Shown piece after piece: positions 1 through 12,324 of a stretch of 64,000 nt of DNA. The DNA is taken from NCBI RefSeq assembly GCF_020085105.1, contig NC_058043.1, forward strand, positions 14,479,167 through 14,543,166, given 5' to 3'. A program made the translations under genes and the position numbers. Origin of the DNA: Siniperca chuatsi. Its lineage: Eukaryota; Chordata; Actinopteri; Centrarchiformes; Sinipercidae. The notes below the pieces were generated by a model. The model did not search any database, was not told the DNA's origin, and saw nothing but the letters and a program-made list of their open reading frames with translations. The stretch's first letter is position 1; the number at the start of each line of letters is the position of its first letter.

Positions 1-2761
1 CTCTCGCAGAGCCAGCTGAGGTCTTTTTTAAAGAGGTTAGTGAAGCAGAGAATTTTAAATTTTAAACATGTTTTACATGTTATTGGTGGATAGATTATAT
101 TCAATTCAGTACCAATCATCCAATCTAATCTATTCCAGGTTATCAGGAGGAATGTAACGGGTGTGTGGATTGCTAGCACAAGTTGGGCCATCCATCGTCG
201 ACTGACTTCTCTTCCCCATATCCAAACAGTCGGTACAATCATTGCATTCACTGACAAGACACAGACCCTGGATCTGCTCACTGCTTACACACAGGAGCTC
301 TTCATCAAACTGAGTGAGGAGAGCGCAAAGACGTCCCCTCCAGCACCACAGTCTGGCAATCCTGACAATCCCTGCCCACAATGTTGGAACTTGTCGTCTG
401 CTAATATTAGCTTGGTGACAAACCATGCAGTGCAGCGCACAGCTTTCAGTGTGTATGCTGCCATCTACAGTGTGGCGCAGGCATTGCACAACCTGCTGGG
501 ATGCAATTCAACTGCCTGTAAGCAAGGATCTGAAACCAAAATCTATCCCTGGAAGGTGATTTTTTTTGTCTGCTATATAGGTGATTGCAGACGATTTGGA
601 ATTAAAATTATTTTTTGACAACACTGAAATTATATAATGAATAAAATCTTCTTTTGCAGCTGTTGGAGGTTTTAAGGAATACTTCTGTAGACATAAATGG
701 CACAAATTTTAAATTTGACAGTAATGGAAACCCAAACATAGGATACAATGTGATTGAGTGGGTCTGGGAAGACTCACAATTAACCTTCACAGATGTTGGA
801 AGCTTTTATGAACAACTGTCCATCAACAAGTCCCTCTTCAAATGGCACACTCTAAACTCAGAGGTAATTTCAACAATTTATTAGAAAAGTGATATAAACT
901 TTTTAACATATACAGTTTAAAAGCTTTGTGATTAAATTCCACCTAATCATAATTCAGTTTGGGTTCCTGAAATATTGCATTTTTTTTTACCATAACAATC
1001 TTAACTGCAATGCCACACATTTTGCAGGTTCCTGAGTCCACCTGTTCAGCAAAATGTGGAAGAGGCCAGGTCCGCAGAGTCAAAGGCTTCCATTCCTGCT
1101 GTTTTGATTGTATCAACTGTCAGCCAGGCACTTACCAGGAAAATCAGGGTAATGTGGTTGTCCATACATCTCTCAAAAACTTGACCCTTATTTAAAGAAA
1201 TAGTGCAACATTTTGGGAAATACCTTATTCTCTTTCTTGCCGAGAGTTAAATGAGAAGATTCATATCCCTCTCATGTCTGTATGGTATATATTAGGCTAT
1301 AGCCAGCAGCTTTGCTTAGCTTAACATAATGACAAGGGGAAACAGCTAACCTAGCTCTGTTCAAAGGTAACAAAATCCACCTATTACCACCTCTAAAGCT
1401 CACTAATTAACACGTCACATCTTGTTTGTTTAATCCGTACGTGCTGGACTATTTCTTGACCAGGCACAGTAACTTCGAGGTGGTTTTGAGGTTGCCAGAC
1501 AACCAGCAAAGACTCCAGGAAGTGACTGTGTCTTCTCATCTAACTCTTCGCAAGAAAGCAAATAAGCATATTTTCCAAAATGTTGAACTATTCCTTTAAT
1601 GGTGATGCAAACCATGCATCACTTCCAGTCATGGTTTGATTTGATTTCTAGATGCGCTTGTTAATCAAACCAAATTTCCTGTTTTCTGACTCATAGAGGA
1701 CATCCAGTGCAAGAAGTGCCCTGAGGGTCAATGGTCTCTGAACAGCAGCACTAATTGCACTGAACCCACCTTTGACGTTTTGTCCTGGGACACACCTGAG
1801 GCTCTGGAAATGATGCTGGCCGGGGTGCTGCTGCTGGTATGTCAGGGGTCAGTGGGTGTTATGTTCCTGAAACACCGGGGGACCCTATTGGTAAAGGCCT
1901 CAGGGGGAGCCCTGAGTTTTGTAGCTCTGCTAAGCCTGATGGGAGCTTGCCTCAGTCTGCTGCTCTTCCTGGGCCAGCCAGGGGACGTGGTGTGTCGTCT
2001 TCAGCTGCCCCTCACCTCCATTTTCCAAACAGTGGCCCTCTCCATTATCATGTTCATCTCACTACAGGTGAGGAATGACATGGTATAATGCATTACTGTA
2101 ATGTAGGACAAAATAAAGCACACGCATTGTAATCAGGCTGCAAACCTCTCTTTTCAAACAGATATTCTACGTGTCAGAATTCCCAAAGATGGCTGCCTCT
2201 CACCTCCATATACTAAGAGGCCCTGGAAGCTGGCTGTTTGTGCTGGGCTGCTGTGCTGTGCAGGCTGGTATCTGTGGCTGGTTTGTTCAGGAAGGGCCCT
2301 CTCTGTCTGAACATGTGAAAAATATGACAATAAACTTTGTGAGAGGATTTCTGTCATGTCCAGTGTTACCCTTGACTGGATTTGCCTTAATGCAAGGTTT
2401 CAACACTTCAATGGCCCTTATATCATTCATGTGCACCTTCATGGCCGCAAAGTCTCTTCATCAGTATAATCTTGCCAGGGACATCACCTTCTCCTCCCTG
2501 ATCTACTGTGTGATTTGGGTGATCTTTATTCCAATCTATATAGGCTTGCATGACAAGAATAGGTCTATTGTCCATGTTTGTTTTACCCTGGCAAGCAACT
2601 TGGGACTGGTGGCAGCCTACTACTTCCCAAAATGCTACTTGCTGTTGAGAAAACCTGAGCTCAATACAGCACACCACTTCTGTACCTTTTTAGAGGGTGC
2701 CCCACCAACACCAGGTGAGGAGGAACCACAGTCACAGCCAGAGTCAGAGTCAGGGCAATAA
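1..2761 (+). CDS. tas1r3: Taste receptor type 1 member 3 (class C GPCR), 3' part, cut by window edge
   Basis: T1R3 is the shared subunit of the T1R taste receptors, pairing with T1R1 or T1R2 at the taste-cell membrane; fish T1Rs mainly sense amino acids. Exons: 1-35 (partial), 139-555, 660-863, 1028-1148, 1697-2067, 2162-2761; stop TAA at 2759-2761. All junctions are GT-AG and phase-compatible. Exons 1-3 give the C-terminal half of the Venus-flytrap domain (SVYAAIYSVAQALHNLLGC), exon 4 the cysteine-rich domain (GQVRRVKGFHSCCFDC), and the last two the seven membrane helices. The ending KCYLLLRKPELNT is typical of T1R3. The first 35 bases continue in frame into exon 139-555. Two introns (36-138 and 2068-2160) cut stretches that mammalian T1R genes keep in single exons, as I recall. 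The signal peptide and N-terminal ligand-binding region are outside the window. Confidence 0.93.
1192..1599. mobile_element. Fold-back MITE copy (family A) in tas1r3 intron
   Basis: Starts TTTAAAGAAATAGTGCAACA and ends CAAAATGTTGAACTATTCCT followed by TTAA, an imperfect terminal inverted repeat of about 30 bases. It carries the internal ACAGCTAACCTAGCTCTG and ATCTAACTCTTCGCAAGAAA blocks shared with copies at 25428, 35886, 41573 and 49292. It fills most of the intron between the cysteine-rich and transmembrane exons. Confidence 0.8.
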
Positions 2762-3063
2762 ACTAAAGTGCAGTTTTATGATTAAAAAAATCAAAGCAAC
2801 TGTAAGATTAATGTTATCTTGTAAAATCTGCATGCTTTGTTTGTGAACAAAGAATGTTTGTGAATTTAATATAATTAACTAGCTTAGGCCTACAGAATAG
2901 GTTACAGACATACTGTGCATTAGGCTATAATAAGTTGACCTATAATGTAACATGAATCTGTAATCATGAAAAACAGTTCATGTTTGTACATGAGTGTTCA
3001 TGTACAAAATATAGAAACAGTACATTTTAAAACTTAAATGTACATTTTGTATATTTTCCTTAT

Positions 3064-3069
3064 AATAAA
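3064..3069 (+). terminator. Polyadenylation signal, likely for tas1r3
   Basis: AATAAA lies about 300 bases after the tas1r3 stop codon on the same strand, before the next gene. This is inferred from the hexamer and its position only. Confidence 0.5.
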
Positions 3070-3213
3070 GAGACTACAATAGGCTGATTCTTCTAATTGA
3101 TTTTGTAATAGAAAACTATTAGAGTAAGAGTGCAAGATTTTTCTTCTTTGAAATGTCCCCTGGTTGCATTCAGCAAGGCACTGCTTATACTTGAACTTAC
3201 TTACTGAAAATGG

Positions 3214-3650
3214 TGAAGAAGTCTTCAGATCCTTTAAATAAATAAAAGTAGCAATGTCCTGACTCCTGCATTAAAAATAGGTGTTATTATCAAAATAATA
3301 AAAGCACTCTTTATGCAGGCAGATGAGACCCTGTCATTGTTATATGACATATTTTACTATTGGATTGTTATTACTGATGTCTTCACATGTAAACAGCATT
3401 TAAAATGTCGAGGCTGGTCAAGGTGGAGATAATTTTAACTACATATACTACTGTGGGGTATTTTAAAAATAAAAATGTGTTTTTAAGCTCATCATATGCG
3501 CCGTCTGATAAATGTAACACAGTAAAACAATATCTTCGCCAGAAATGTAACGTTACGGTTAGTAGAGTATAAGTAAGAAGTAGCTTGAAATGGAAAGTAA
3601 AGCTACCTCAAATACACTTAAAGTACTTGCCTAAATGTAACACTGCTCCT
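3214..3650. repeat. Interspersed repeat rich in AGTACTTT/AAGTAA words
   Basis: The stretch starts with a 'cagatccttta...aaagtagcaatg' end and finishes with 'aaagtacttgcctaaatgtaac'. The same vocabulary (acttaagt, agtacttt, cactacattt, aatacttcttccac) recurs at 30430-30515 and 63345-63766, in various orientations. It resembles a common nonautonomous teleost repeat. Boundaries are approximate. Confidence 0.5.
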
Positions 3651-3887
3651 ACATATTCAGAGTTTAATCACAGTTGGGCATTTTCTCAACGTTACCTTGT
3701 CTCTACTGGCACTCAAATCCTGTGAGGCAGCTCCTCCTCTCACGTTATGTGTGTACCAAATCCCATTAATGTTATTATTGTGAGACTCGAGCCTAAATCA
3801 AGCTTTACCGCTCAACCTGCCTGTAAACGTCACTACTGCCTGAGAGTCTGAGCTCAGGGATTTGAAGTCCAAAGACACTTAGCAACG

Positions 3888-3899
3888 GTTGCTAACAAC
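3888..3899 (+). promoter_or_regulatory. X-box-like RFX site upstream of the ODAD-family gene
   Basis: GTTGCTAACAAC fits two RFX half-sites (GTTRYY and RRYAAC) with no spacer; the usual spacing is 1-3 bases. It lies about 850 bases before the ATG of a ciliary gene, just ahead of a likely noncoding first exon (about 3905-3976, followed by a GTGAGA donor). RFX factors drive ciliary genes through X-boxes, so the context agrees with the motif. Confidence 0.4.
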
Positions 3900-4588
3900 T
3901 CAGACTGCTGTGAGGCTGCGGTGTGTCCTGGCCTCCTGGGAGGTGACACTGGGTTTTTACTTTTTAAACTTTCAGCTGGTGAGATAAATTCTTATTTGTC
4001 AGACACATTTTCGATTCCGTTAGCTAACTATAACCAAGCTAAATATTTCAAGTCTTCCATAACAGCTAGCAAGAACCATGGCTACTTTATTTGTTTTAGC
4101 TAACGCTAGATAACGTTACTAATGTGCGTTGTGGGTAGTTTTGATGACCTGTCCTACAACCTTGGATTGACAATTCTGCTCGATGTTTTTAAACCTACAT
4201 TTAAATATCTGGGTTTGATTAATCACATATACTGTAAATACAGCAACCTGCAGCAAGTGCACACTAAAGGTTTGTGAAGATAAATGTGTACTGTTCAATG
4301 TAAAGCTATTGGGGGAAAACGTGACATTCTATATTGTTCTATAAGATGCAATACCATACAAAATGCAACAATCAAACAACAAATACTATGTATTTTCCAA
4401 GTAAATAATTAAAACAAAAATATGTCTATGCAGCATTTTCTCACATAAACTACCACTTCAAAACCAATGTAAGGAAAAAAAATAGATCTAATTTTCCCTT
4501 CCTATTTTAAGTCTTACTCTAGTGATGTAATATGCAGACAAGATCGGTGACAATGAAATGCTGCTAACAAAAAAACAGTTTTAACTTA

Positions 4589-4639
4589 TTTAGTCTCATA
4601 TTCAGCTTTTAATGTTTGAAAGCAGAATATGAGACTAAA
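4589..4639. repeat. 51-base hairpin (near-perfect inverted repeat)
   Basis: The arms TTTAGTCTCATATTC (4589-4603) and GAATATGAGACTAAA (4625-4639) are perfect complements. After one A/A mismatch the stem continues with GCTTT/AAAGC around a 9-base loop. It sits in the probable 5' intron of the ODAD-family gene. Confidence 0.7.
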
Positions 4640-4740
4640 TATCTAGGTTTGATTAAACTTAATGGTCAGAGGACAAGAACATTACCATTAGTACAAGTTA
4701 AATATTTTTTTATTTTCATCCGGTGAAGCCCAGTGTAACC

Positions 4741-7700
4741 ATGCCTCGAGGAAGAACGGCCACAAGTGCCCGCTCAGACAGCAGTGAGATGGATATTGAT
4801 GGTACAGGTAATGTTATTATTAACTATTAGATGTTGATGCTCTCTCAGTAATGTTATTTTGCCAGTTGCATGGCTGAAATAGCTTTAATATGCATATGAT
4901 GTTTTTTAAGCAGAATCAGAGATAGCCAAACTGCAGAGGCAGTTCAGGATCATGGAAGGAGATCGGCAGGCCTACAACCTTCAGGCCCAGGAGCAGATCC
5001 GCAAACAACAGTGAATAAGCACTACACCTACATCACATCCTCAATAGTGTATGCATGTTTTTTATTTGCCTGATCGGCTGTTTATGTGATGTGGATGAAG
5101 CCAGGAGATAGAGAAGCTGCTGAAGGAGCAGGAGGAGCTGCATCGAAACCTTGGTGCGTGTAAGAGCTCTTCACGCCAACAGCAGGACAGCGAGGACACC
5201 CAGAGTCTTCGTGCTCTGCTGGAGCAGAGAGACATGCTGGAGGAGGAGCTGGAGAAAGAGAAACAGTGTCAAAAAGAGCAAAAGAAAGAGGTGAATTAAA
5301 TCCTTTTCACTGTATGATACTAATTCTAGCTTCATTTCATGTTTACTGATATTTTTATGGTCACAAACCACAGTTTATGTCATGTGTCTGTAATATGGGC
5401 AGATTGCAATCATGGAGTTGAAGTTGGCAGAGCTAAGAAAAGGGGAGGTCAGCATAGGTGATACACAAAGGTCTGAGGTACGGCGAACTCAGAAGGCCAT
5501 ACGCACTTTGGAATACAAATTGGACAGAGTGAGTCATGAAACTCATTACCGCAAAATACCTAGAAAACCTATAGAAGTTATATTGTTGTTCTTTGTCCGT
5601 CATTAGTACACGCTTTCACCAGTGCATATCTTCTCATATTATTATATTACATCATATTATTCTAAAGTTTGCATGTATTGTTCTATGTCCTGTCCAGGCC
5701 TTGACTCGCTTCAATGAGCAGCTGACCAAAAACAGCCACCTGAGAGAGGAGTTGCAGACTCTTCATATTGAGCGTGTCCGTTTCCAGCAACTACACAACA
5801 GGCTAGACAAGGTCAGAGGTCTCACTATAGATAATTCAAAGACGAGGCCCCAAACAAGTTTACACTATTTTTGTTTAGCTTCCTTGTTATATTTAGCCCA
5901 TTACTCAAGTTTTTACACTGGTTTTAAGTTGTCAAGAAAAAAAAATATGTCTCTGCACTGATTCTTGTGTGTTGTAGGAATTGCTAGATGTCCGCAAGAA
6001 GATCGGGGAAGTTGTCAACCTGTCGACTGCTGCTTATGATGTCAGGTCAGATTTGAGACAGTTGTGTAATGTAGTAAAAATCAGTGTGATATGCACCTCA
6101 TGATCTTGGTTGTTATAAAACTTCTACTTCAGGGTGGAGGCTCAGTCCAAGATAACCATGATGAGGGAGAAGGCAGTTAAGGACCTTGCCCAGTACAACG
6201 CTGAGATGAAGGAACTGGAAAGGCTTATTGCACATGAGTGTATTCTGAAAGAGTTTATGACTGCCAAGTGCAGCGAGAGGAGCGGGCAGGATGATGGCAT
6301 TGAGATGGGACACAGACAATGTAAGACACAGCTAATGTGTTGTAGCTAATATTGCTTATTTGACATATTAATAATCATGATAATGGCAAAAGTGTTAGTG
6401 ACTTTATCAGTGATGATGATAACGCTGGCAGTGTTTTTATTTTTACTCAGTGGGGAATCCCACCAATCATCAGCTTGTGTTTCACGAATGCCCAGGCACA
6501 TTCTCCTACTATATATCCCATGAGCACAAGCTAGAGATCCCATCTGGTCTACAAGAAGCACATATGTAATGTCCATGTAAAAAAATATCGTTTGAGTCTT
6601 CAACATCTTTCGTCATTCACCGTCTGTGTCAAGCTGTATATTGGAAAACACTATGGTGTTGCCTAGTTTCAGTTTAGTTTTATGCTAACAAAAACTGGGT
6701 TGGATACCTAATATACTGTATGTTCTCAGATATATCAAAACATTGTTTTTTTTAATTAATTGGTATATTCCTTTTCAGCAAAAGGACTATAACGTCTTTA
6801 CAGTACCACAACTGCCTGCTAACTGCAAATAATAGGAAATAAAACATTTTTAACACAGTATAATTGACCACAACAGCTAAGAAATATTAGGATTAGGATT
6901 TTATTGATTAAATCAATAAAACAAACAAGTACTAGAAAGAACGTTCCTATTGGCTTAGAAACCAAAAGTGAAACATTATAATCAGTCCTGGCAGTGAGTC
7001 CTTGAACACTGGAACAGAAATAAAATGATCCTTTTCACTGTGTAAACTTGTTGCAGCCACTAGTAGCAGCACTGTTACAAAAGGAAAAAGCTATGTAAAT
7101 TATGATAATAAGTAGTACATAATATAATAATATGATAATAAATCTGTGATGTACAGATTGGGCATTGCTGCTTTAAGTATGTCTAGTCAGTTTAATATGT
7201 GAATAAGAAAATTGTCAGAGTTAACATCATTCATAGCAGTAACAGTCGATGGTATTGCTGACAGTGATGGTGACAGTGGTGACTGTTATACAGTTCTTAT
7301 GATACTGATATGATGGTAATACTGCTTGTTTGTCCCAGTGTCAGACCTGAAGGAGCAGAGGAGGGTGGACTCAGGGGAAGAGTCGCTGGACGCTCTAGAG
7401 GAGGTGTTTGAGAGGATCCGGACTGTGACAGGGGAGGACAACCTGGACATGCTGGTCACCAGGTTCATCCAGGGTAAGTCTTATCAACACAACCTGACTA
7501 TTTCACACTCATCCATACACAAAGACAATGCTTCTTACCATCCTTTTGGCTCTGGAACCCATCTTCATTACTCAATTTATATTGTTTCAGTATATGTTAC
7601 AAAAATATCTCTTATTTCTATATTATTTATATATGTATTTGATTTATAGACAATAGCACCATAATTACAGATACCTCTTTTAAAGTCCCACTTTGATAAT

Positions 7701-9515
7701 AAGAATAATCAGTCTCGGTTTAGAAGATTTAAATGTATCTCACTGCTGTATTGCTGTTTCGCTGTGCAGTTGAAGACCGGAACTTTGCACTCTTCAATTT
7801 TGTAAATGAGCAAAACAATGAGGCGGAGGCACTGAGGGATCAAATCAGCCAGGTGAGTATGCTTTCTCTGTTTGACTGTGCCCGTGGACACACTTGGCCG
7901 GGGTCATAGAGTTCTTCTAGTAAATTCTAGTAAGTTCTAGGAAATTAAATGAATGCTAAGGAGATACAGGTAATTTTTGACCGCAGAAAAAGTTGAGAAA
8001 GTTTGTTAGTTCATATCAATTATCTATATATTTATCTGTTTATGTTGAAATGTGTGAATCTGCAGATACAATCAGAGACTGAGCAGTTTCGGGTAGCAGG
8101 TTTGCAACAGGAGCAAGATCATCACTCTTTGCTGAGAGACATTGATGAGCGACAAAAGAAAACCGAGTCCCAAGCTGAGGACTATGAAAACCAAGCCAGC
8201 ATCATAAGCAAAATCCTGGACGAGGTTAAAACAGGTTTGGCGGCAACTTATTTTACAGGTCAGTAATTTCCTGATCATAATTTGGTAAGTAATGATAAGG
8301 GAATAGAGACAATTTGTATAATTCTAATTTATTAATTCCAATAAATTGGTATAACATGGATTTTTTTGTCAGTGCACAGCAGGTCAGATAAACATGCAAA
8401 AATGTGAAATCGGTCTACAGGCAAGCATACAATTCAGCACATATGAAGAACACTGTCCAACAGTAAATGAATAATTAATTAATATTTACATGGGTTTGAG
8501 TTGACCTATTTTCCCTAAGATTTGTATCAAATTACATTGTTTTTTCAGGAAGTCACAGACCTGTAAAATACAGATTTTTCTTAAATACATGTGTATCTGC
8601 ATACACGCACCAAGTGATTACGAAAAAGCTTCAACATACTGCAGGTTTGGCTGGATATTTATCATACACAAGAAAACACAGACAGTTCTCCTGACTCTCG
8701 TTTCTCCCATCTCACAGGAGTGAACAGCATCTTCTCTAAAATGGAGTGTGACCGCTCAGTGATAGAGGATATACTGGGCTCCTCTACAGGGATCAGTGAG
8801 AACAACATCATGTCCTACCTGGGTCTGGTGGAACAGAAGACCAACGAGCTGCTCACCATACAAGCGTTCCTCAATTCTAAAGTAACCTGTCAACCTGTGG
8901 CTCTGTCCTACCTTTTCGTACATACATTCTTGTTGTATAGACAGTAGTTTCTTTCATTTCTGCCCTGTAACATAACATGTCTCTGTGTTTGTAATTCTTA
9001 CAGGATCTGGAAAAGGACTACAATCCAAAAGATCTGGCCAAATTTCTTTTGGGTCAAAATCCAGAACTGCTTCAGCAGAATATTAGCATCCAACCTGCAA
9101 TCAACAGGTGGGCCTTTTATCTGATCATTTTGATACCTATGTGTTTATAACTAATAAATCTATACATACATTAAAACACTTGTGTGTCTGTGTTGGTTGG
9201 ACTCCTCAGTGTGGATTATGACGCAGAAGAGTCTTCTGTCACTGATGAGGAAGAACAGCCACTTTCGCAGGAGGAACTTCGCAAAAGAATAATAAAAGGG
9301 GTTAGTGCAATACAAAATGCCAATCCTACACTTCACTGATTATTTGTGGTTTACATCATGATCAGTGTTTTAGTCCTTTGTTCATTTGATTTTCTGGATA
9401 TGATTTATAGGTTCTGCAGAAAGACAGTTCAGTCCGGCAGGCAGCAACCAAAGCCTCAAAGACCAGTCAGCAGTTTGATGCCAGACGGCGCTCCCTGGAA
9501 GACGCACTGATCTGA
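4741..9515 (+). CDS. odad1/ccdc63: Outer dynein arm docking complex coiled-coil protein (ODAD1/CCDC114-CCDC63 family)
   Basis: Members of this family anchor outer dynein arms to doublet microtubules of motile cilia and sperm flagella. Exons: 4741-4807, 4914-5010, 5101-5290, 5403-5528, 5698-5811, 5978-6045, 6133-6320, 7339-7473, 7770-7852, 8066-8234, 8718-8881, 9004-9107, 9210-9300, 9411-9515. They join in frame into 566 residues, nearly all charged coiled coil. Family blocks include IRKQHQEIEKL, RVRFQQLHNRLDKEL, VEAQSKITMMREKA, KDLAQYNAEMKELERLI and VEDRNFALFNFVNEQNN. The start is the first in-frame ATG after the leader. The length is close to human CCDC63 (about 563) and shorter than ODAD1 (about 670), but I cannot settle which paralogue it is. 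The exon-3 acceptor at 5101 is inferred from phase and family similarity; its pyrimidine tract is poor. Confidence 0.88.
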
Positions 9516-10182
9516 CAAATTGACCTGATCAGTGTAGTTAATATGTACATATTAAAAATGGGATCCTCATCTGCACCATCATCGGCAGTTGGAGGGCCTG
9601 CTTTCATTGTTTACCGAAATATAGATCAATGGAGGCCATGACCGCTGATGGAACCAGCTTGATTGGCCATTTTGAAATGTTGCAACTTGCACACGCAAAC
9701 ATTTAAAGCTTAATTATGCTGTGTGTATGTCACCTTTTATGATGAATCATTGGCATGGCCTGTATATTACATCTTGGTGTGATTTGTTTAGTTGTAACTA
9801 ATTAGGTTTGGAGCTATAAAGATGCCTTTTCAGGCTCTGGTAACCAGCTGTCCTTTTGATGTGTGACTTGCCATCTGGCTTTGGCTAAACAATCTGGTCT
9901 CAGTACAGCCCTCCCTCACTGGCAGCGTTTCATTACATGATACTTGCTGCTATTCTCAAAAGAAAAGGTTGGGGGCAGCAGAACCTTTTGTAATTGTAAT
10001 TAGCATGCTGAGACCTTGATTCAGTGTTTCCAAAAAAGGAGATGAGGAGCTTTTAGAGCTTCACTGTACATGCTGATTTTGAAATGTTTGTTGGTGGAAT
10101 AATAATGATTTCCCCCAGATGTATTTTGGTGAATCACACTCATTTATTGAGATTTTCTTCATAAAATCAGTGTCATTATTTA

Positions 10183-10188
10183 AATAAA
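10183..10188 (+). terminator. Polyadenylation signal of the ODAD-family gene
   Basis: AATAAA about 670 bases after the stop at 9515, on the coding strand. No closer canonical hexamer was seen. Confidence 0.5.
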
Positions 10189-11024
10189 CTGTCCTCTATC
10201 ATCTTTCCATTAAATTAGTTCTCTGTTCATGTACACCACAATCATTAATGTCAGTCCCCAGTTGCCTATTCGTAGTGTAGGCATACTGGGCAGATTAACA
10301 TATTATTTCCATATGTGCCAGTAATATCAGGAGCATCTGTATCTGTATCAGTCAGTGTGGCTTGCAATGTACAAAACTTCACTTTGATCCTCAGGAGTTT
10401 CAAATGTCATCCAAACATCCTGGAGCAAGCCTGTGTTGGGGCAAAGATGGCAGTCACAGCTGCGGAGAGCAACTTCATGTACAAAAGAGAACATCAGGAT
10501 GGGGAACTTATTTTAAGAAACTATTTTTACTAACAGCCCAGTAAAACAATTAACAAAGCGTGTTACTATATTTAGGTTTTAAAGGTCACACTGATGCCAT
10601 CGTACATTTTTTTTAAATCATGCTGCACAAGGGGCTGATTTGACAGAAGTGTACCTAAACAAGAAAGAGACATTATGTTAACTACCTAGCTTGAGTTGTG
10701 TGGTTTTAATTAGCTTATCTAAAAGGTCTTAAAGGTTGTTTTTTTCAGTGAGGTTTGGACAGCAGTGATTTCAGGAAGTGAAACTGTTACTCAGTAAACA
10801 TTTATGACAGATCGACCAATGACTTGGTTTGCTCAAGATAATCCCCCTTGCAGTCTCAACTGTGTGGCTATGAAAACAGATTATCAGAGATAAAAGGGCG
10901 CTGTGGAAAAGCAGAGGGGTGGCGGTGGTGGGAGATGAGATGGAGAAGGCTGCTTTCTTTGAAATTCTACTCTCACTTAGCCCCCTCCACTCCCAACAAA
11001 TTCTCTGTGCACACGGCTCTCTGC

Positions 11025-11038
11025 ATTGCCATAGAAAC
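11025..11038. promoter_or_regulatory. X-box-like RFX motif
   Basis: ATTGCCATAGAAAC differs at two positions from the classical X-box GTTGCCATGGAAAC. No gene start is recognised next to it. Confidence 0.4.
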
Positions 11039-11825
11039 ATTCCTTTTAATCACAACAGAAACCTCATTTCCTGCTCCTGACAAAGTGTCCTCATTGCCTG
11101 TAGAGACCGCCTGCATCAGCCATTTCCAAGGCCCACCTCCTTCTGCAGGCTGTACCTACCAGCAGCAGCTAGCCCCCCCTTATTTACCCCTCCCCTCCAT
11201 ATAAGCACATTTTCCACCTTTTCTCTTTCTTTAGCGTAACAGTTTCCCCATTCTCTAGCGCACCTTCTCCTTCGCACTTGATAATCTCTTGTCATTTTAG
11301 TTCTTCTTTAAATTATTTTGTATACACTGCAGGCTGTTGAGCTTCTTGTATTTAGTTCAACTCATCCTAATTAAAAAGATATAATCCAAACTGTTTCTTG
11401 GAAACGCCTACGCACCCAACCACGTGAACAAAAACATGCAAGCGCAGGTAGTGTTTCTCCACACTCTTATCTGGGAACTACATGTTTGTCTGTGGCCTAT
11501 TCATCTGTTCCTCGTCAAACTGTTAGACCTTACCAACTACAACAGCCCATATCCTGTTATGCCAATCATAGTGTTTCTTTCAGTTCCACTCAGTCTCTCC
11601 AAAAACTAATGCAGGAGACCATTTTGTCTCAAGCAACTAGCAGTTTTTATGTGTTTTAAAGTTCTTATCATCTTTAATCTTACTACAGGCAAAGATTTCA
11701 ATAAAATACTCTCTACTTCCTGTCCCCAGTCTTGTTCTGCTCAGGGAACAACCTGTGTTAGCACTTAAATAAAATGCCTTGTTCCCTTTATCTCAACACA
11801 AGACTGTTATCTGGAAAATACCCCT

Positions 11826-11828
<3 letters not shown>

Positions 11829-11879
<51 letters not shown>
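11829..11879. repeat. (CT)n microsatellite
   Basis: About 25 uninterrupted CT dinucleotides. Confidence 0.97.
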
Positions 11880-11882
<3 letters not shown>

Positions 11883-12009
11883 TGTTTATTTGGGAATTTT
11901 GCCAGGTATTTCCCCAGCCAGTCTGCCTGCACCCAGAGTGCTCCATCCCCTTGACGAACGCCCCACCCCCCCAACACTCACACCCTCCCACCCACACCCT
12001 CCCATGAGT

Positions 12010-12022
12010 GTTGCTAAGCAAC
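12010..12022. promoter_or_regulatory. Perfect palindromic X-box (RFX site)
   Basis: GTTGCTAAGCAAC is a perfect two-half-site RFX palindrome with a one-base spacer. It lies in a GC-rich patch about 2.5 kb past the ODAD-family gene, with no recognised gene attached. Confidence 0.5.
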
Positions 12023-12324
12023 CGCCCGCCATGAAAGCTGGTGCATTTTCCAGCCAATCAAATCACTGAACATATTTTCGAACAGTGTTCAGGAAGGAAA
12101 AAGGATATCATCTTTTCCCCCCTATGAAGTCCTTCTTCAATTACGGGGTTTACACCTTGCAGGTAATTGCAGCTATTTCATCTTACTGCACATACATGCG
12201 TTAAAGAAGTTAGCTTTGGATCAGTCCAGGTTCATTCCCAGCTTGTACTAGCAATCCACCGCTGGGTGGCAGCAGGATCAGTTTCTCTGTTGCCACACAG
12301 GCTGCAAGAATTTTTTTTACTGCT

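Noticed and set aside
130-489. Long minus-strand open frame opposite the tas1r3 exon
   Set aside because: It is the shadow of the conserved plus-strand exon at 139-555.
10315-10544. Two overlapping open frames downstream of the ODAD-family gene
   Set aside because: Past the probable polyadenylation site, with no family similarity and no splice context.
11788-12069. Open frames around the CT repeat
   Set aside because: They are produced by the uninterrupted dinucleotide tract and carry no protein signal.
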